From NCBI GenBank assembly GCA_964504305.1, contig CAZDEB010000006.1, forward strand, positions 62,001-126,000: 64,000 nucleotides of DNA. Reading direction: 5' to 3'. The notes under the pieces were generated by a model. That model saw nothing but the letters and a program-made list of their open reading frames with translations. It was not told where the DNA came from and ran no database searches. Shown here one piece after another: positions 27,801 to 34,557 of this stretch (positions within the stretch are counted from its first letter, which is position 1; every line of letters begins with the position of its first letter). The translations under genes were made by a program, and so were the position numbers. Source of the DNA: UBA11606 sp964504305. Lineage in GTDB: Bacteria > Actinomycetota > Acidimicrobiia > Acidimicrobiales > Aldehydirespiratoraceae.

Positions 27801-28129
27801 GTTTGGATGCCCGGGTTGCCGAAGTGCTCGCACGAGGCGACGAGATGCCGAACGAGCTTCGGAACCATCACCTGTCGGCCACGTTTTATCGGGCCGCGGG
27901 CGCCTACACCGCGGTGCCGTTTGATGTTCGTTCGGTGTTGTTACGAGCAAGCGATGTGCCTGAGGGGTTCTTCGACTCGACCTATCTCGAGCCTGACTAC
28001 GGCTGGTCGCAGATTCTTGGCAGTCGTTTTGAGTTGGTCGTAGCGCCCGGAGACCACGACACGCTTGTTCTTGGTTCCAACGCCGATTTGTTGGTGGCGG
28101 CCATCCGCGAAGACCTGGTGAGCGTCTAG
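21818..28129 (+). CDS. Type I PKS: KS-AT-KR-DH-ACP-TE
   Basis: The protein has 2103 residues from GTG 21818 with GAGGAG 6 bases upstream. KS spans 10-440 (TACSSTL Cys184, VEAHGTGT His320, SNLGHAG His360). AT spans 535-850 (GHSAG, Ser633; the specificity box reads VAAHS, neither HAFH nor YASH). A KR structural and catalytic region spans 905-1365 (GGLGGIG, LDD motif suggesting B-type, Tyr1316 in YTAANAF). DH spans 1380-1640 (His1405 in EHVVRGGHALIPGTG; Asp1560 in HPGVLDVA). ACP Ser1768 lies in GGQSL, and a thioesterase spans about 1840-2100 (GYSGGG Ser1925, GDH His2080). KR before DH is the reverse of the usual order. All catalytic residues are present. The linker 1810-1832 carries a repeated GDTA unit. 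Expected partner: the divergent NRPS. Confidence 0.93.
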   Translation: MTNRADEHLDGAIAVIGMAGRFPGASTLGQFWRNLRDGVESIRPLSEEELLAAGESIDTIRQPGYVAAAAPLPDHDQFDAGLFNMSPLDASVFDPQHRVFLECAYEAFEHAGYVASTIDGPVGVFASCGASEYMFKNVLANATVAEQVGEWLIRHTGNDTNFLATRTSYEFDLRGPSMNVQTACSSTLVAVHLACQSILNGESDVALAGGAVIAPDQVRGYVYKDGEILSPDGHCRAFDSRAEGTVLSSAAGAVLLKPYADAAQDGDNILAVIRGSAINNDGRDKVGYLAPSVSGQARVVAEAQAVSGVEPREVSYVEAHGTGTIIGDPIEVAGATEAFRGGTDDVQFCGIGSVKSNLGHAGEAAGVVAVIKTVLSLQHRQLAPTINFEQPNPRVNFESSPFYVNDSLKEWTTPDGVPRIAAVTALGAGGTNAHVIVEQAPPTSASEPPLRPEQLVVLSARSEAGLDRLVSDLESRLRSDSAVDIADVAFTYHAGRNRHRIRRAVVAATVEELAGRLASSPADSVASNAAASVAPSVAFMMPGGGAQYANMGRDLYENEAVYRAAIDDCCQTVNPQLGFDLRSVLFVDSDLDQANAALQRPSVALPALFATGYAMTRLLESFGIEPDALIGHSAGEYVAATLAEVMDMRDALTLVALRGRLFETLESGSMLSVGLAESELLSKLPDGVSIGAINAPDLCMASGPTPLIDDLRRQLEADDIDCTPVHIDVAAHSAMLEPILDEFRAFCRTVTFSEPTKPLISNLTGTWATAEVADAEYWVRHLRQPVRFSDGVATLLDDGDRVLVEIGPGRTLTSLSRMGEGKPVAATPSLRHPRETASDVAVLLRALGTLWTSGVELSAEGLFGDGRRKRLALPTYPFDHARYWVDPDPISTGSSLAGPLRKRHNIDEWFATPVWSRSVPRLRSAEAELGTQSLVIDRGDSRAVQVIDELRQRGQRVTRVRFGDSFAWTDEFSCTIDPGNAEQWRALVDDLRRRDARPDHVFHMSAVGEPRKPRRFRPDPLDPLNATIETDYASVVFLASALSGLPNPLTLAVVTSGAVGGNDVYSEAPERALLHGAARVIPRELGHVRATAIDLWDSADNAHGLGAAIAAEGLDPSDPVVALRGSQRWVRRFETVEIPPAPDTPWRADGVYLITGGLGGIGLTVAARIAESAPGARIVLVGRTPVAPEDQWDQLLARRATDPDTVRKLRTLRDIQGHGCGLVVESADVTDAVAMAGVIDRVRTRSGDITAVIHTAGILDDALIALRSPTPGSAVIDVKAKAIMILDDLLRDHPPELIVLCSSVSSLLGLPGQVDYTAANAFLDAYAAHKNHDGRTRAVVVNWNAWQEVGMAVDAVQADQPAGASDRFATIGSPTELLDRVETHGDVVTWHAALSRTKSWLLAEHVVRGGHALIPGTGFVELMRGAVAGTSACELRDVVFLTPFEVADAASRDLQLSIEADGAVAITSEGGLITHAEAVARPITAEQLPLLEIEQIRERTRDVVEQFDGYSDQPFMDFGPRWGNLREVGFGRSEALVHTIVPTEFADEPAVLWLHPGVLDVAIGSAQKLIDGFEQSETFYVPLSYTSVRSFAPLPVEAFSHVRYRDTASADTAVFDVTIADASGAVAVEIAGFTMRRVDSQGGFSGSPTPTPTSSSRRNVAPIADALREGILASEGADALDRILAFDLGPQVIASSVDVDHWAAQVDAEAAGESGDGPVMQFARPDVAAEFEPPATPIEKTLAEMWRELLGLDRVGRNDDFFELGGQSLIAVRLFGRIRKTFSVQLELASLFEAPTIASCASLLAERLGVSDKDEPTADTATGDTALGDTAISEPAVSAFRNLVTIQKGGAATPFFCVHGAGGNVLNFRDLARAMGPGQPFYGLQMHGIDGVIRPLETVAEMATTYLAEVRTVQPHGPYLFGGYSGGGLVALEMARLAAADGDATELLVLLDTYPPVITYRPATWGSRLRRLTTNPIGFFRGGIGRRHHNAKMQRLDARVAEVLARGDEMPNELRNHHLSATFYRAAGAYTAVPFDVRSVLLRASDVPEGFFDSTYLEPDYGWSQILGSRFELVVAPGDHDTLVLGSNADLLVAAIREDLVSV

Positions 28130-28139
28130 CGGGTCGTCG

Positions 28140-28190
28140 TTGTGGCCAGATACCAGTTGTGGCCAGATATCAGTTCTGTCCAGATATCAG
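28140..28190 (+). repeat. 17-bp tandem repeat (three copies) after the PKS gene
   Basis: Units TTGTGGCCAGATACCAG (28140), TTGTGGCCAGATATCAG (28157) and TTCTGTCCAGATATCAG (28174) are followed by a partial unit. It begins 10 bases after the PKS stop. The period equals that of the repeat at 3978-4038, but the sequence is unrelated. Copy divergence increases downstream. Confidence 0.85.
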
Positions 28191-28231
28191 TGCTGGACAG
28201 TGACGACGCTGTGTCGGTACCCTCGGAGATT

Positions 28232-28609
28232 GTGACCAACCACGCTAAGTCATCTTCGCGCCACGCCGCGCTGTCGATTGCTTGGTTGATCGCGATCCCG
28301 GTTGCGTCGGTGTCGAGCGCCGCGCTGCTTGCCGGTCCAGTGAGCGTTGTCGGGCCTCAGACAATGCTGAGCGCTCTTACGGCCACACTCGGCGGAGTTG
28401 TTGTTGGTCTGTCGGTTTTGCGCTGGGCCAAGTCTGCGGCGCATGCAATCCTGACCATTTCGAAACTTGCGTTTGTCGGGCTGGATTCGGTTTGGTCCGC
28501 TCTGGTTCCGGTCGTGTCGTCGCCTTTGGTAGCGGCGCCGACTCCACTTCTTGTTGCTTCGGTTGGGTCGTCGGCGATCAGCCGGCGTGGTCCTCCGTTG
28601 GGTTTCTGA
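28232..28609 (+). CDS. Hypothetical membrane protein
   Basis: This gene encodes 125 residues from GTG 28232 (GGAG 4 bases upstream). The in-frame GTG at 28142 would place the tandem repeat inside the gene, so I prefer the shorter form. Hydrophobic segments lie at about residues 14-35, 42-60 and 84-112. There is no recognisable family, and residue composition is Ala/Val/Ser-rich. It lies between the PKS and a lipoprotein gene on the same strand, but nothing ties it to either. It may be spurious. Confidence 0.4.
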   Translation: MTNHAKSSSRHAALSIAWLIAIPVASVSSAALLAGPVSVVGPQTMLSALTATLGGVVVGLSVLRWAKSAAHAILTISKLAFVGLDSVWSALVPVVSSPLVAAPTPLLVASVGSSAISRRGPPLGF

Positions 28610-28675
28610 AACTTCCCAATTCGACGCTGTGGCGTCATCTCAGAAACCGAAATAGATCCAACAGGAGACAACAAA

Positions 28676-29461
28676 GTGAAATCACAAATTCTTCGCGTGG
28701 CCGCGCTCTTGGCCGTGCTTACCATCGTCGGCGCCGCGTGTGCATCCGACAACGCAGTAACGACCGCCGCCGATAATGCCGATGCCACCACCGGCGATAT
28801 GGCTACCGGCGATAGTGCCGATGCCGCTATGGATGATATGGCTGGTCACAGCCACGAGTTGCTTGATTGGCCCGCCGATCAGGCCGTTCCTCAGATTACC
28901 CTCGACCCCGAACCTCACGATGACGGTTCGGTCGACGTGGCGGTAACGATCGAGGGGTTCACGTTGCAAACCGGCGACGGTTCCGCCGACCCCGACGGCA
29001 CCGGTCATCTCCACGTAATGATCGATGGCCGAGATGCCGGCATGGTCTTTGTGCCAAGCATCCATCTCACCGATCTCGCACCTGGTCCTCACACGATCGA
29101 AATCCGGTTGGCCACTATTGCGCATGGCACTTACGCGATCGATGGCGAGGCGTTGTCGTATTCGGCCGACTTTGTCATTCCCGGTGATGTCGTCGCCGCC
29201 GACTCGGTGGTGACAATCACCGTCGATGAGAGCGGCGCGGTTGGCGGCATGGTCGAAACCGAGGCGTCATTGGGCGATTTGGTCGAGCTTCGGATCGAGT
29301 CTTCGGTCGCCGAAGAATTCCATCTGCATGTCTATGACGTGGCCATCGATCTGAGCCCGGGAGAAACAGCAACGGCCCAGTTCACCGCCGATATACCTGG
29401 CATCTTCGAAGCCGAGCTCGAGGGTTCTGGCGTCCAGGTGCTGGCCCTCACGGTGAGTTAG
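28676..29461 (+). CDS. Lipoprotein with DUF4399-like and cupredoxin-like regions
   Basis: The protein has 261 residues from GTG 28676 with CAGGAGA upstream. The signal peptide ends in a lipobox (IVGAAC, Cys22). An Asp/Ala/Met-rich linker follows (about 25-60), with the metal-like cluster MAGHSHELLDW. Residues 70-165 contain GHLHVMIDGRDAGMVF and GPHTIEIRLA, as in DUF4399 domains. Residues 175-260 form a second beta-domain (FHLHVYDVAIDLSPGETA) of cupredoxin-like pattern but without a full copper-ligand set. The protein is probably anchored outside the membrane; a metal-handling role is only suggested by the His/Met clusters. It overlaps the convergent VWA gene by 4 bp. Confidence 0.78.
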   Translation: MKSQILRVAALLAVLTIVGAACASDNAVTTAADNADATTGDMATGDSADAAMDDMAGHSHELLDWPADQAVPQITLDPEPHDDGSVDVAVTIEGFTLQTGDGSADPDGTGHLHVMIDGRDAGMVFVPSIHLTDLAPGPHTIEIRLATIAHGTYAIDGEALSYSADFVIPGDVVAADSVVTITVDESGAVGGMVETEASLGDLVELRIESSVAEEFHLHVYDVAIDLSPGETATAQFTADIPGIFEAELEGSGVQVLALTVS

Positions 29462-30435
29462 GGCAAGCGCTGGAACCAGGCAAGACTCAGCGCACTGGTG
29501 AGCAGGGCCAGGACGAGGGCGGCGCCGACGAACCAGTCGGTGACGTCCTCGTCGATGGTCTCGAAGCCGATCGCGGTTCCGATGTCGCGGTAGACCTGCG
29601 CCAGTTCCTCGGCCGACGCGGTAGCAAAAAAGCTCCCGCCGGTTTGCTCGGCGATCAGTTGCAGTGATGCCTCGTCAACGGGCACCGCAACGGTGATGAA
29701 CGTACCGGGAGCGTCGGGGTCTTCGATGGTCACTTCGCCGTCGGGGGTTCCGAGGGCAACTGTTGATACGGCAATCTTTGCTCGCAACGCTTCGGCTATT
29801 GCCGTCTCGATCGGTCGTCCGACAGTGGGCTCCCCGTCGGAGAGCAGCACCACGATCGCCGGCGGGGCGCCGTCAGGTGAGAACTCGAGGGTTGAGAGCG
29901 TTCGTTCGAGGGTGCTGATCGACACCGAAATGGCGTCGCCGGTGTTGGTGAACGGGCCCAGTTCGAGGGCATCGATCGCGGCGACTACGGCGGCGCGATC
30001 GGCGGTGGGCGGGACTTCGACGATGGGGGCCTCGTCGAAGGACACGAGCCCGACATCGATTCCTGGCGGGGCATCGGCCAGGAAGGCCCGCGCCGCGGCT
30101 TTGGCGCCTTCGATGCGGGTCGGGTCGACGTCTTGGGATCCCATCGACAGCGACGTGTCGATGGTGAGGATCACGACGGCGCGCTCGCGGGGTATCTCGC
30201 GTTCGGTGGTGGGCCCGGCGAACGCTGCGACCAGCGTGGCGATCACCGCGAGGAAGGTCAACGCAACAACGTGGCGGCGCCAACCCGGCCGTTTGGGGGC
30301 GACGGCGTCGATCAGCGACGTGTCCGAAAAGCGCAAGGCGTAGGCGCCGCGGCGCCGCTGGATCACGACGTAAACGACGAGCAGGACCGCTACGGCAAGG
30401 AGCAGCCACAGTCGTTGGCTGTTGACGAAGTTCAT
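29458..30435 (-). CDS. VWA-domain membrane protein (BatA-like)
   Basis: The protein has 325 residues. Transmembrane segments at about 9-25 and 54-71 precede a von Willebrand factor A domain with a complete MIDAS start DTSLS (Asp93, Ser95, Ser97) and later LLSDGEPTVG. A final transmembrane helix spans 304-322. This is the BatA/BatB type found next to MoxR ATPases and DUF58 proteins. The ATG overlaps the DUF58 stop (ATGA), forming a three-gene operon. Family role: membrane-associated, metal-dependent assembly or stress functions; the precise process is unknown. Confidence 0.9.
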   Translation of the reverse strand: MNFVNSQRLWLLLAVAVLLVVYVVIQRRRGAYALRFSDTSLIDAVAPKRPGWRRHVVALTFLAVIATLVAAFAGPTTEREIPRERAVVILTIDTSLSMGSQDVDPTRIEGAKAAARAFLADAPPGIDVGLVSFDEAPIVEVPPTADRAAVVAAIDALELGPFTNTGDAISVSISTLERTLSTLEFSPDGAPPAIVVLLSDGEPTVGRPIETAIAEALRAKIAVSTVALGTPDGEVTIEDPDAPGTFITVAVPVDEASLQLIAEQTGGSFFATASAEELAQVYRDIGTAIGFETIDEDVTDWFVGAALVLALLTSALSLAWFQRLP

Positions 30436-31394
30436 TGGCGTGCCTGTCGGTTTACTCGACGACCCCGGCGGCGGCGATCGACGAACTGAGCTAGGTCGAG
30501 CACCCAGTCGCGGTCGGTGCGCAGGAGGAGGTGATCGGCTCCTGCCCGCCGAATGGCGGTGGCGTTGGCGGCCAGACGGTCTTGGCCGGCTTGGGCGAAT
30601 CGTTGGCGGAGTTTGGCGTCTCTCGTGTTGACCTCGCGGACCGCTCCGCTTTCGGCGTCGCGAAGTTCGATCACTCCGATGTTGGGCAATTCGAGTTCGC
30701 GTGGATCGACCAACTCGATTACCAGCGTTTCGTGGCGCAGGGTTACGGCCCTCAACGCGTCGGTCCAGGAGTTCGCCGCACCGCCGGTGAGCAGGTCAGA
30801 GATCACCACTGCCAACCCGCCACGATGTGACGGCCCCGCTAGTTGGGTCAGTGCATCGGCGAGATCAACGCGGGCAGTACCGCTGTTGGTCGGTCCGGTC
30901 TCGGAGGCCACCGTGCTGAGATGGTGAAGCAGCGCCATGACGTTTCGACGTCCGATGCCAGCACGGCGGTGAGTGATTTTTTGACCGTTGGAGATCACCG
31001 CGCCCAGCCGATTGCCGGTTCGGTCGGTCAACAGCCCGATAGCCGCGACCGACGCGACCGCAAGTTCGGCTTTGGTGTGTTGAGCGGTGCCGAAATCGAG
31101 GCTGGGGGAGAGGTCGATCAGGACGGTGGTTTCGAGCTCTCGATCAGCGACCGAGTCTCTTACATGAGGCTCGTTCATTCGGGCGGTGACGTTCCAGTCC
31201 ATCCGGCGGACATCGTCGCCGGCGGTGTACTCGCGTGCTTCTCCCGACTCTGAGCCGAGTCCCGACACGAGACCGCGATAGTCGCCCTGCAGCAGGCCGT
31301 CGAGGCGCCGCGTGACGTCGAGTTCGAGCCGACGTAGAACCTCGCGGGTGCGCTGGCTGTTTAGGGTCTGGTCGTTGAGAGCAGGGGCGGTCAT
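30432..31394 (-). CDS. DUF58 domain protein
   Basis: This gene encodes 320 residues from ATG 31392-31394. A longer frame begins inside the MoxR gene and was not used. The conserved DUF58 core GEAREYTAGDDVRRMDWNVTAR lies about 50 residues in, followed by a VWA-like fold (TVLIDLSPSLDFG, LAVVISDLL). No membrane helix is evident. Genes of this family sit between MoxR and Bat-type VWA genes, and overlaps on both sides (4 bp each) show tight coupling. Confidence 0.9.
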   Translation of the reverse strand: MTAPALNDQTLNSQRTREVLRRLELDVTRRLDGLLQGDYRGLVSGLGSESGEAREYTAGDDVRRMDWNVTARMNEPHVRDSVADRELETTVLIDLSPSLDFGTAQHTKAELAVASVAAIGLLTDRTGNRLGAVISNGQKITHRRAGIGRRNVMALLHHLSTVASETGPTNSGTARVDLADALTQLAGPSHRGGLAVVISDLLTGGAANSWTDALRAVTLRHETLVIELVDPRELELPNIGVIELRDAESGAVREVNTRDAKLRQRFAQAGQDRLAANATAIRRAGADHLLLRTDRDWVLDLAQFVDRRRRGRRVNRQARQ

Positions 31395-32440
31395 GTCGCC
31401 GCAGGCTCGTCGGTGGTGGGCGCAGTGGTGGTCCACACTGCGGTGTCGAGGCGGCCCGGGTCTTGGGTCGACGGCGACACCAGCGGCGCGGGAATCGTGG
31501 AGAGAACGCGGATCAAGATTTGCTCGATGCTCATCTCGGCCGCCAATGCCTCGTAGGAGGGCACTATGCGGTGCCTCAGCACGTCTGGTGCAATATCGAA
31601 CACATCTTGGGGCACGACGTAGTCACGACCGCGGAGCACCGCGAGCGCCCGTCCGGCGGCGATCAGCCCGAGCGAGGCCCGCGGGCTGGCGCCGTAGTCG
31701 ATCATCGGTTCGAGGTCGGCCAGGCCGTAGTTGGCGGGGTCGCGGGTGGCCAGAACCAAGTTGACGGCGTAGTCGAGCACGCCTTGATCGACGATGATCG
31801 AGGCGGCGTGTTCCTGCCAAGCAGCGATCGAGTCGGGGTCGAGCACTTGGTCGGCGGTGGGTGGGTTGTGGCCCATCCGTTTGACGATTTCCATTTCTTC
31901 GTGGGGAGCCGGATAGTCGATCAGGACTTTCATCAAGAAGCGGTCACGCTGGGCTTCCGGTAAGGAATAGACCCCTTCGGATTCGATCGGGTTCTGGGTG
32001 GCCATCACGAGAAATGGTCGGGGGACCTTATGGGTCTCGCCACCGATCGTGACCTGAGCTTCGCCCATCACCTCGAGCAGCGCCGATTGCACTTTGGCCG
32101 GGGCACGGTTGATTTCGTCGGCCAGCACGAAGTTGGCGAACACTGGACCCAACTCCACATCGAACTGTTCGGTGCTCGATCGGTAGATGCGGGTTCCGGT
32201 TACGTCCGCCGGCAACAAGTCGGGGGTGAACTGGATACGCGAAAAGCTGCCGCCGGTTGTGTCGGCCAGCGTTCGTACCGCGAGGGTCTTGGCCAGGCCC
32301 GGCGGTCCTTCGAGCAGGCAGTGACCGCCGGCAATGAGCGCCACCAGCAGCCGTTCAACCAAACGTTCTTGCCCAACTATCACCCGGCGAAGCTCGACCA
32401 ACGCCCGTTCGAGCGGGGGGAGAGCAGGGGATTCGGTCAT
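31391..32440 (-). CDS. MoxR-family AAA+ ATPase
   Basis: The protein has 349 residues from ATG 32438-32440 with AGGAG upstream. Walker A is GPPGLAKT (45-52), Walker B reads LADEIN (106-111), and FLVMATQNP is sensor 1. The lid domain carries GASPRASL, typical of MoxR. These ATPases act as chaperones for metal-centre insertion or complex assembly together with VWA proteins. It is the first gene of the MoxR-DUF58-VWA operon, divergent from the two-component regulator across 130 bases. Confidence 0.93.
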   Translation of the reverse strand: MTESPALPPLERALVELRRVIVGQERLVERLLVALIAGGHCLLEGPPGLAKTLAVRTLADTTGGSFSRIQFTPDLLPADVTGTRIYRSSTEQFDVELGPVFANFVLADEINRAPAKVQSALLEVMGEAQVTIGGETHKVPRPFLVMATQNPIESEGVYSLPEAQRDRFLMKVLIDYPAPHEEMEIVKRMGHNPPTADQVLDPDSIAAWQEHAASIIVDQGVLDYAVNLVLATRDPANYGLADLEPMIDYGASPRASLGLIAAGRALAVLRGRDYVVPQDVFDIAPDVLRHRIVPSYEALAAEMSIEQILIRVLSTIPAPLVSPSTQDPGRLDTAVWTTTAPTTDEPAAT

Positions 32441-32570
32441 TGGGGCTCCTTGGGCTTTGATGCGAGTTTTCGGCGCGTCGTGGTGTCGTGGCGCCGTGGT
32501 AGTCAATCCTGCGCACGATAAGCGCAACCGAAAGTCAACCGGCGACGGTGAGGGCACTAGCGTGCTCGCG

Positions 32571-33278
32571 ATGCGGATCCTGGTAGTGGATGACGAAGTT
32601 GACTTGGCCGACGCGGTGGCCCGCGGGCTGCGTCGCGAGGGGTACGCAGTCGATATTGCCCACAGCGGCGAGGAGGCTCTCGAGAAGGCCGAACTCACCC
32701 CGTACGACCTGGTTTGTCTCGATGTCACGATGCCAGGAATCGATGGTTTCGAGGTGTGTGCTCGGCTGCGCCAGTTCCCCCCTGATGGGGTGGCGCCTCG
32801 GGTCTTGATGCTCACCGCGCGCGACGGAATCGACGACCGCATCGCCGGCCTCGATCGCGGCGCCGACGATTATCTCGTAAAGCCGTTTGCGTTTGGCGAA
32901 CTCACGGCGCGCGTGCGGTCGCTGCTGCGGCGTGATGCGGTCGCTGCTACTGCGGTGTTTCGTGTCGGCGACATTTCGCTTGACGACACCAAGAAGCGGG
33001 CCCGGCGGGGCCAGCGCGATCTGGATCTCACTGCCAAAGAGTTTGCGTTGTTGCGCTATTTCATGGCCCATGTCGACGAGGTGTTGTCGCAAGAACACCT
33101 TCTCGAACACGTGTGGGACGAGCACGCCGACCCGTTCACCAACACGGTCCGGGTCACGGTTGGCACGCTTCGCCGCAAGCTTTCCGAAGACAACGAAACC
33201 GCGGCCCTCGAAACAGTAATTGGGTCCGGTTATCGGTTGTTGGCCCCGGTCAGCAGCGACAACGAAACCGCATCGTGA
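32571..33278 (+). CDS. OmpR/PhoB-family response regulator
   Basis: The protein has 235 residues. Receiver domain: VVDDE at 5-9, phospho-acceptor Asp51 in LVCLDVTMPG, and Lys104 in YLVKPF. The C-terminal winged helix (LDLTAKEFALLRYF, VRVTVGTLRRKL, GSGYRLL) binds DNA. The start is ATG 32571. The stop overlaps the kinase GTG start (GTGA), so the pair is cotranslated. Resembles MprA/TcrA-type regulators of actinobacteria; the stimulus is unknown. Confidence 0.94.
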   Translation: MRILVVDDEVDLADAVARGLRREGYAVDIAHSGEEALEKAELTPYDLVCLDVTMPGIDGFEVCARLRQFPPDGVAPRVLMLTARDGIDDRIAGLDRGADDYLVKPFAFGELTARVRSLLRRDAVAATAVFRVGDISLDDTKKRARRGQRDLDLTAKEFALLRYFMAHVDEVLSQEHLLEHVWDEHADPFTNTVRVTVGTLRRKLSEDNETAALETVIGSGYRLLAPVSSDNETAS

Positions 33279-34486
33279 CTCACGCCGAAGCTCCGCCGGT
33301 TTCGGGTTGGGCCGGCTCTATCCGCTTTCGGCTGATGGTCCTTTATTCGGTGTTGTTGTTTGGTCTTGCCACCGTTGTTGTTGGGGGGATCTATGCCGGC
33401 TTGGCCCGCAGCCTCGAAGACCAAGACATTTCGCGCACCGAAGAGACCGCGGTGTTGTTTCGCGATGCCGATGGCAACAACATGTTCGGCACTATCGAGT
33501 TCCAGGTCACTGATCCGTTGGCGGTTTTTGAGCGCGAGGTCAATGCCCAGACACTCGATCAGCTCCGCACGTATGCGTTCGGGGCCCTCGGGGTCTTGTT
33601 TGTGGGAAGTCTCGGCGTTGGGTGGTTTGTTGCCGGGCTGGTGTTGCGACCGGTGGGGCGCATCACGAGCGTGGCCCGAGACATCCAAGCCACCGATTTG
33701 TCGCGCCGGATCGAGCTCGACGGTCCCGACGACGAGTTGCGTCAACTGGCCGACACGTTTGACAGCATGCTTGGTCGCCTCGACAACGCGTTCGAATCTC
33801 AACGCGAATTCATTCACGAAGCCAGTCACGAACTCCGCAACCCCCTCGCCGTAATTCGCACCAACATCGATGTCGTCTTATCGGACCCAGACGCCGAAGC
33901 CGACGATCTGCGCTCGGCGGGCGAGGTGGTGAGCCGGTCGGCGGGGCGAATGAGCACGTTGGTGGACGATCTGCTGGTCTACGCCCGCCACGGAACCCGC
34001 GAGACACGCGAAGAAGACTTTGATCTGGTCGAACTGGTCCACGATCTCACCGAAGAATTCGCCGCACCGGCCGAAGCCAACGATTTGCAGTTGGCGATCC
34101 AAGTACCCAACGAGTCCTTGCCGGTTTGTGGTGACGGTTCTGCGGTCCGAAGAGCGGTCGCCAACTTGTTGGCCAACGCGGTGAGGCTGGCCCCCGACGG
34201 CACCACTGTCACGGTGTCGGCTGATCGTTTCGACGACTGGAATTTCATCAGCGTCGCCGACGAAGGACCAGGTATCGCACCCGAGAACCACCTTCGGATT
34301 TTTCAGCGGTTCTGGCGCAGCGATCGCGACCAGGCTCGTCAGGCCGGACGTTCCGGACTCGGGCTCACAATTGTGCGCCAAATTGTCGAGTCTCACGGCG
34401 GACGAGTCGATTTGGCCTCCGACGAAGGCACAGGATCAACGTTTGTGCTTTGGCTGCCCCGTAGCGCAAACCAGCCGCTGGTCTAA
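33275..34486 (+). CDS. Sensor histidine kinase
   Basis: The protein has 403 residues from GTG 33275. Transmembrane helices at about 20-42 and 101-124 flank a short (~60 residue) extracellular loop. HAMP follows to about 178. HisKA has His185 in SHELRNP. The ATPase domain shows N-box NLLANAVR, ADEGPGIAP and GRSGLGLTIV. It pairs with the overlapping response regulator. The small sensor loop and the HtrA-type protease immediately downstream suggest an envelope-stress system like MprAB-PepD; that analogy is inference. Confidence 0.94.
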   Translation: MTHAEAPPVSGWAGSIRFRLMVLYSVLLFGLATVVVGGIYAGLARSLEDQDISRTEETAVLFRDADGNNMFGTIEFQVTDPLAVFEREVNAQTLDQLRTYAFGALGVLFVGSLGVGWFVAGLVLRPVGRITSVARDIQATDLSRRIELDGPDDELRQLADTFDSMLGRLDNAFESQREFIHEASHELRNPLAVIRTNIDVVLSDPDAEADDLRSAGEVVSRSAGRMSTLVDDLLVYARHGTRETREEDFDLVELVHDLTEEFAAPAEANDLQLAIQVPNESLPVCGDGSAVRRAVANLLANAVRLAPDGTTVTVSADRFDDWNFISVADEGPGIAPENHLRIFQRFWRSDRDQARQAGRSGLGLTIVRQIVESHGGRVDLASDEGTGSTFVLWLPRSANQPLV

Positions 34487-34557
34487 GCCGGAATCTTTCG
34501 CTCGATTTTCTGGTTGTCTTACCAAACCTTTCGCCTTCTCCTTCTACTGTCACTTCC

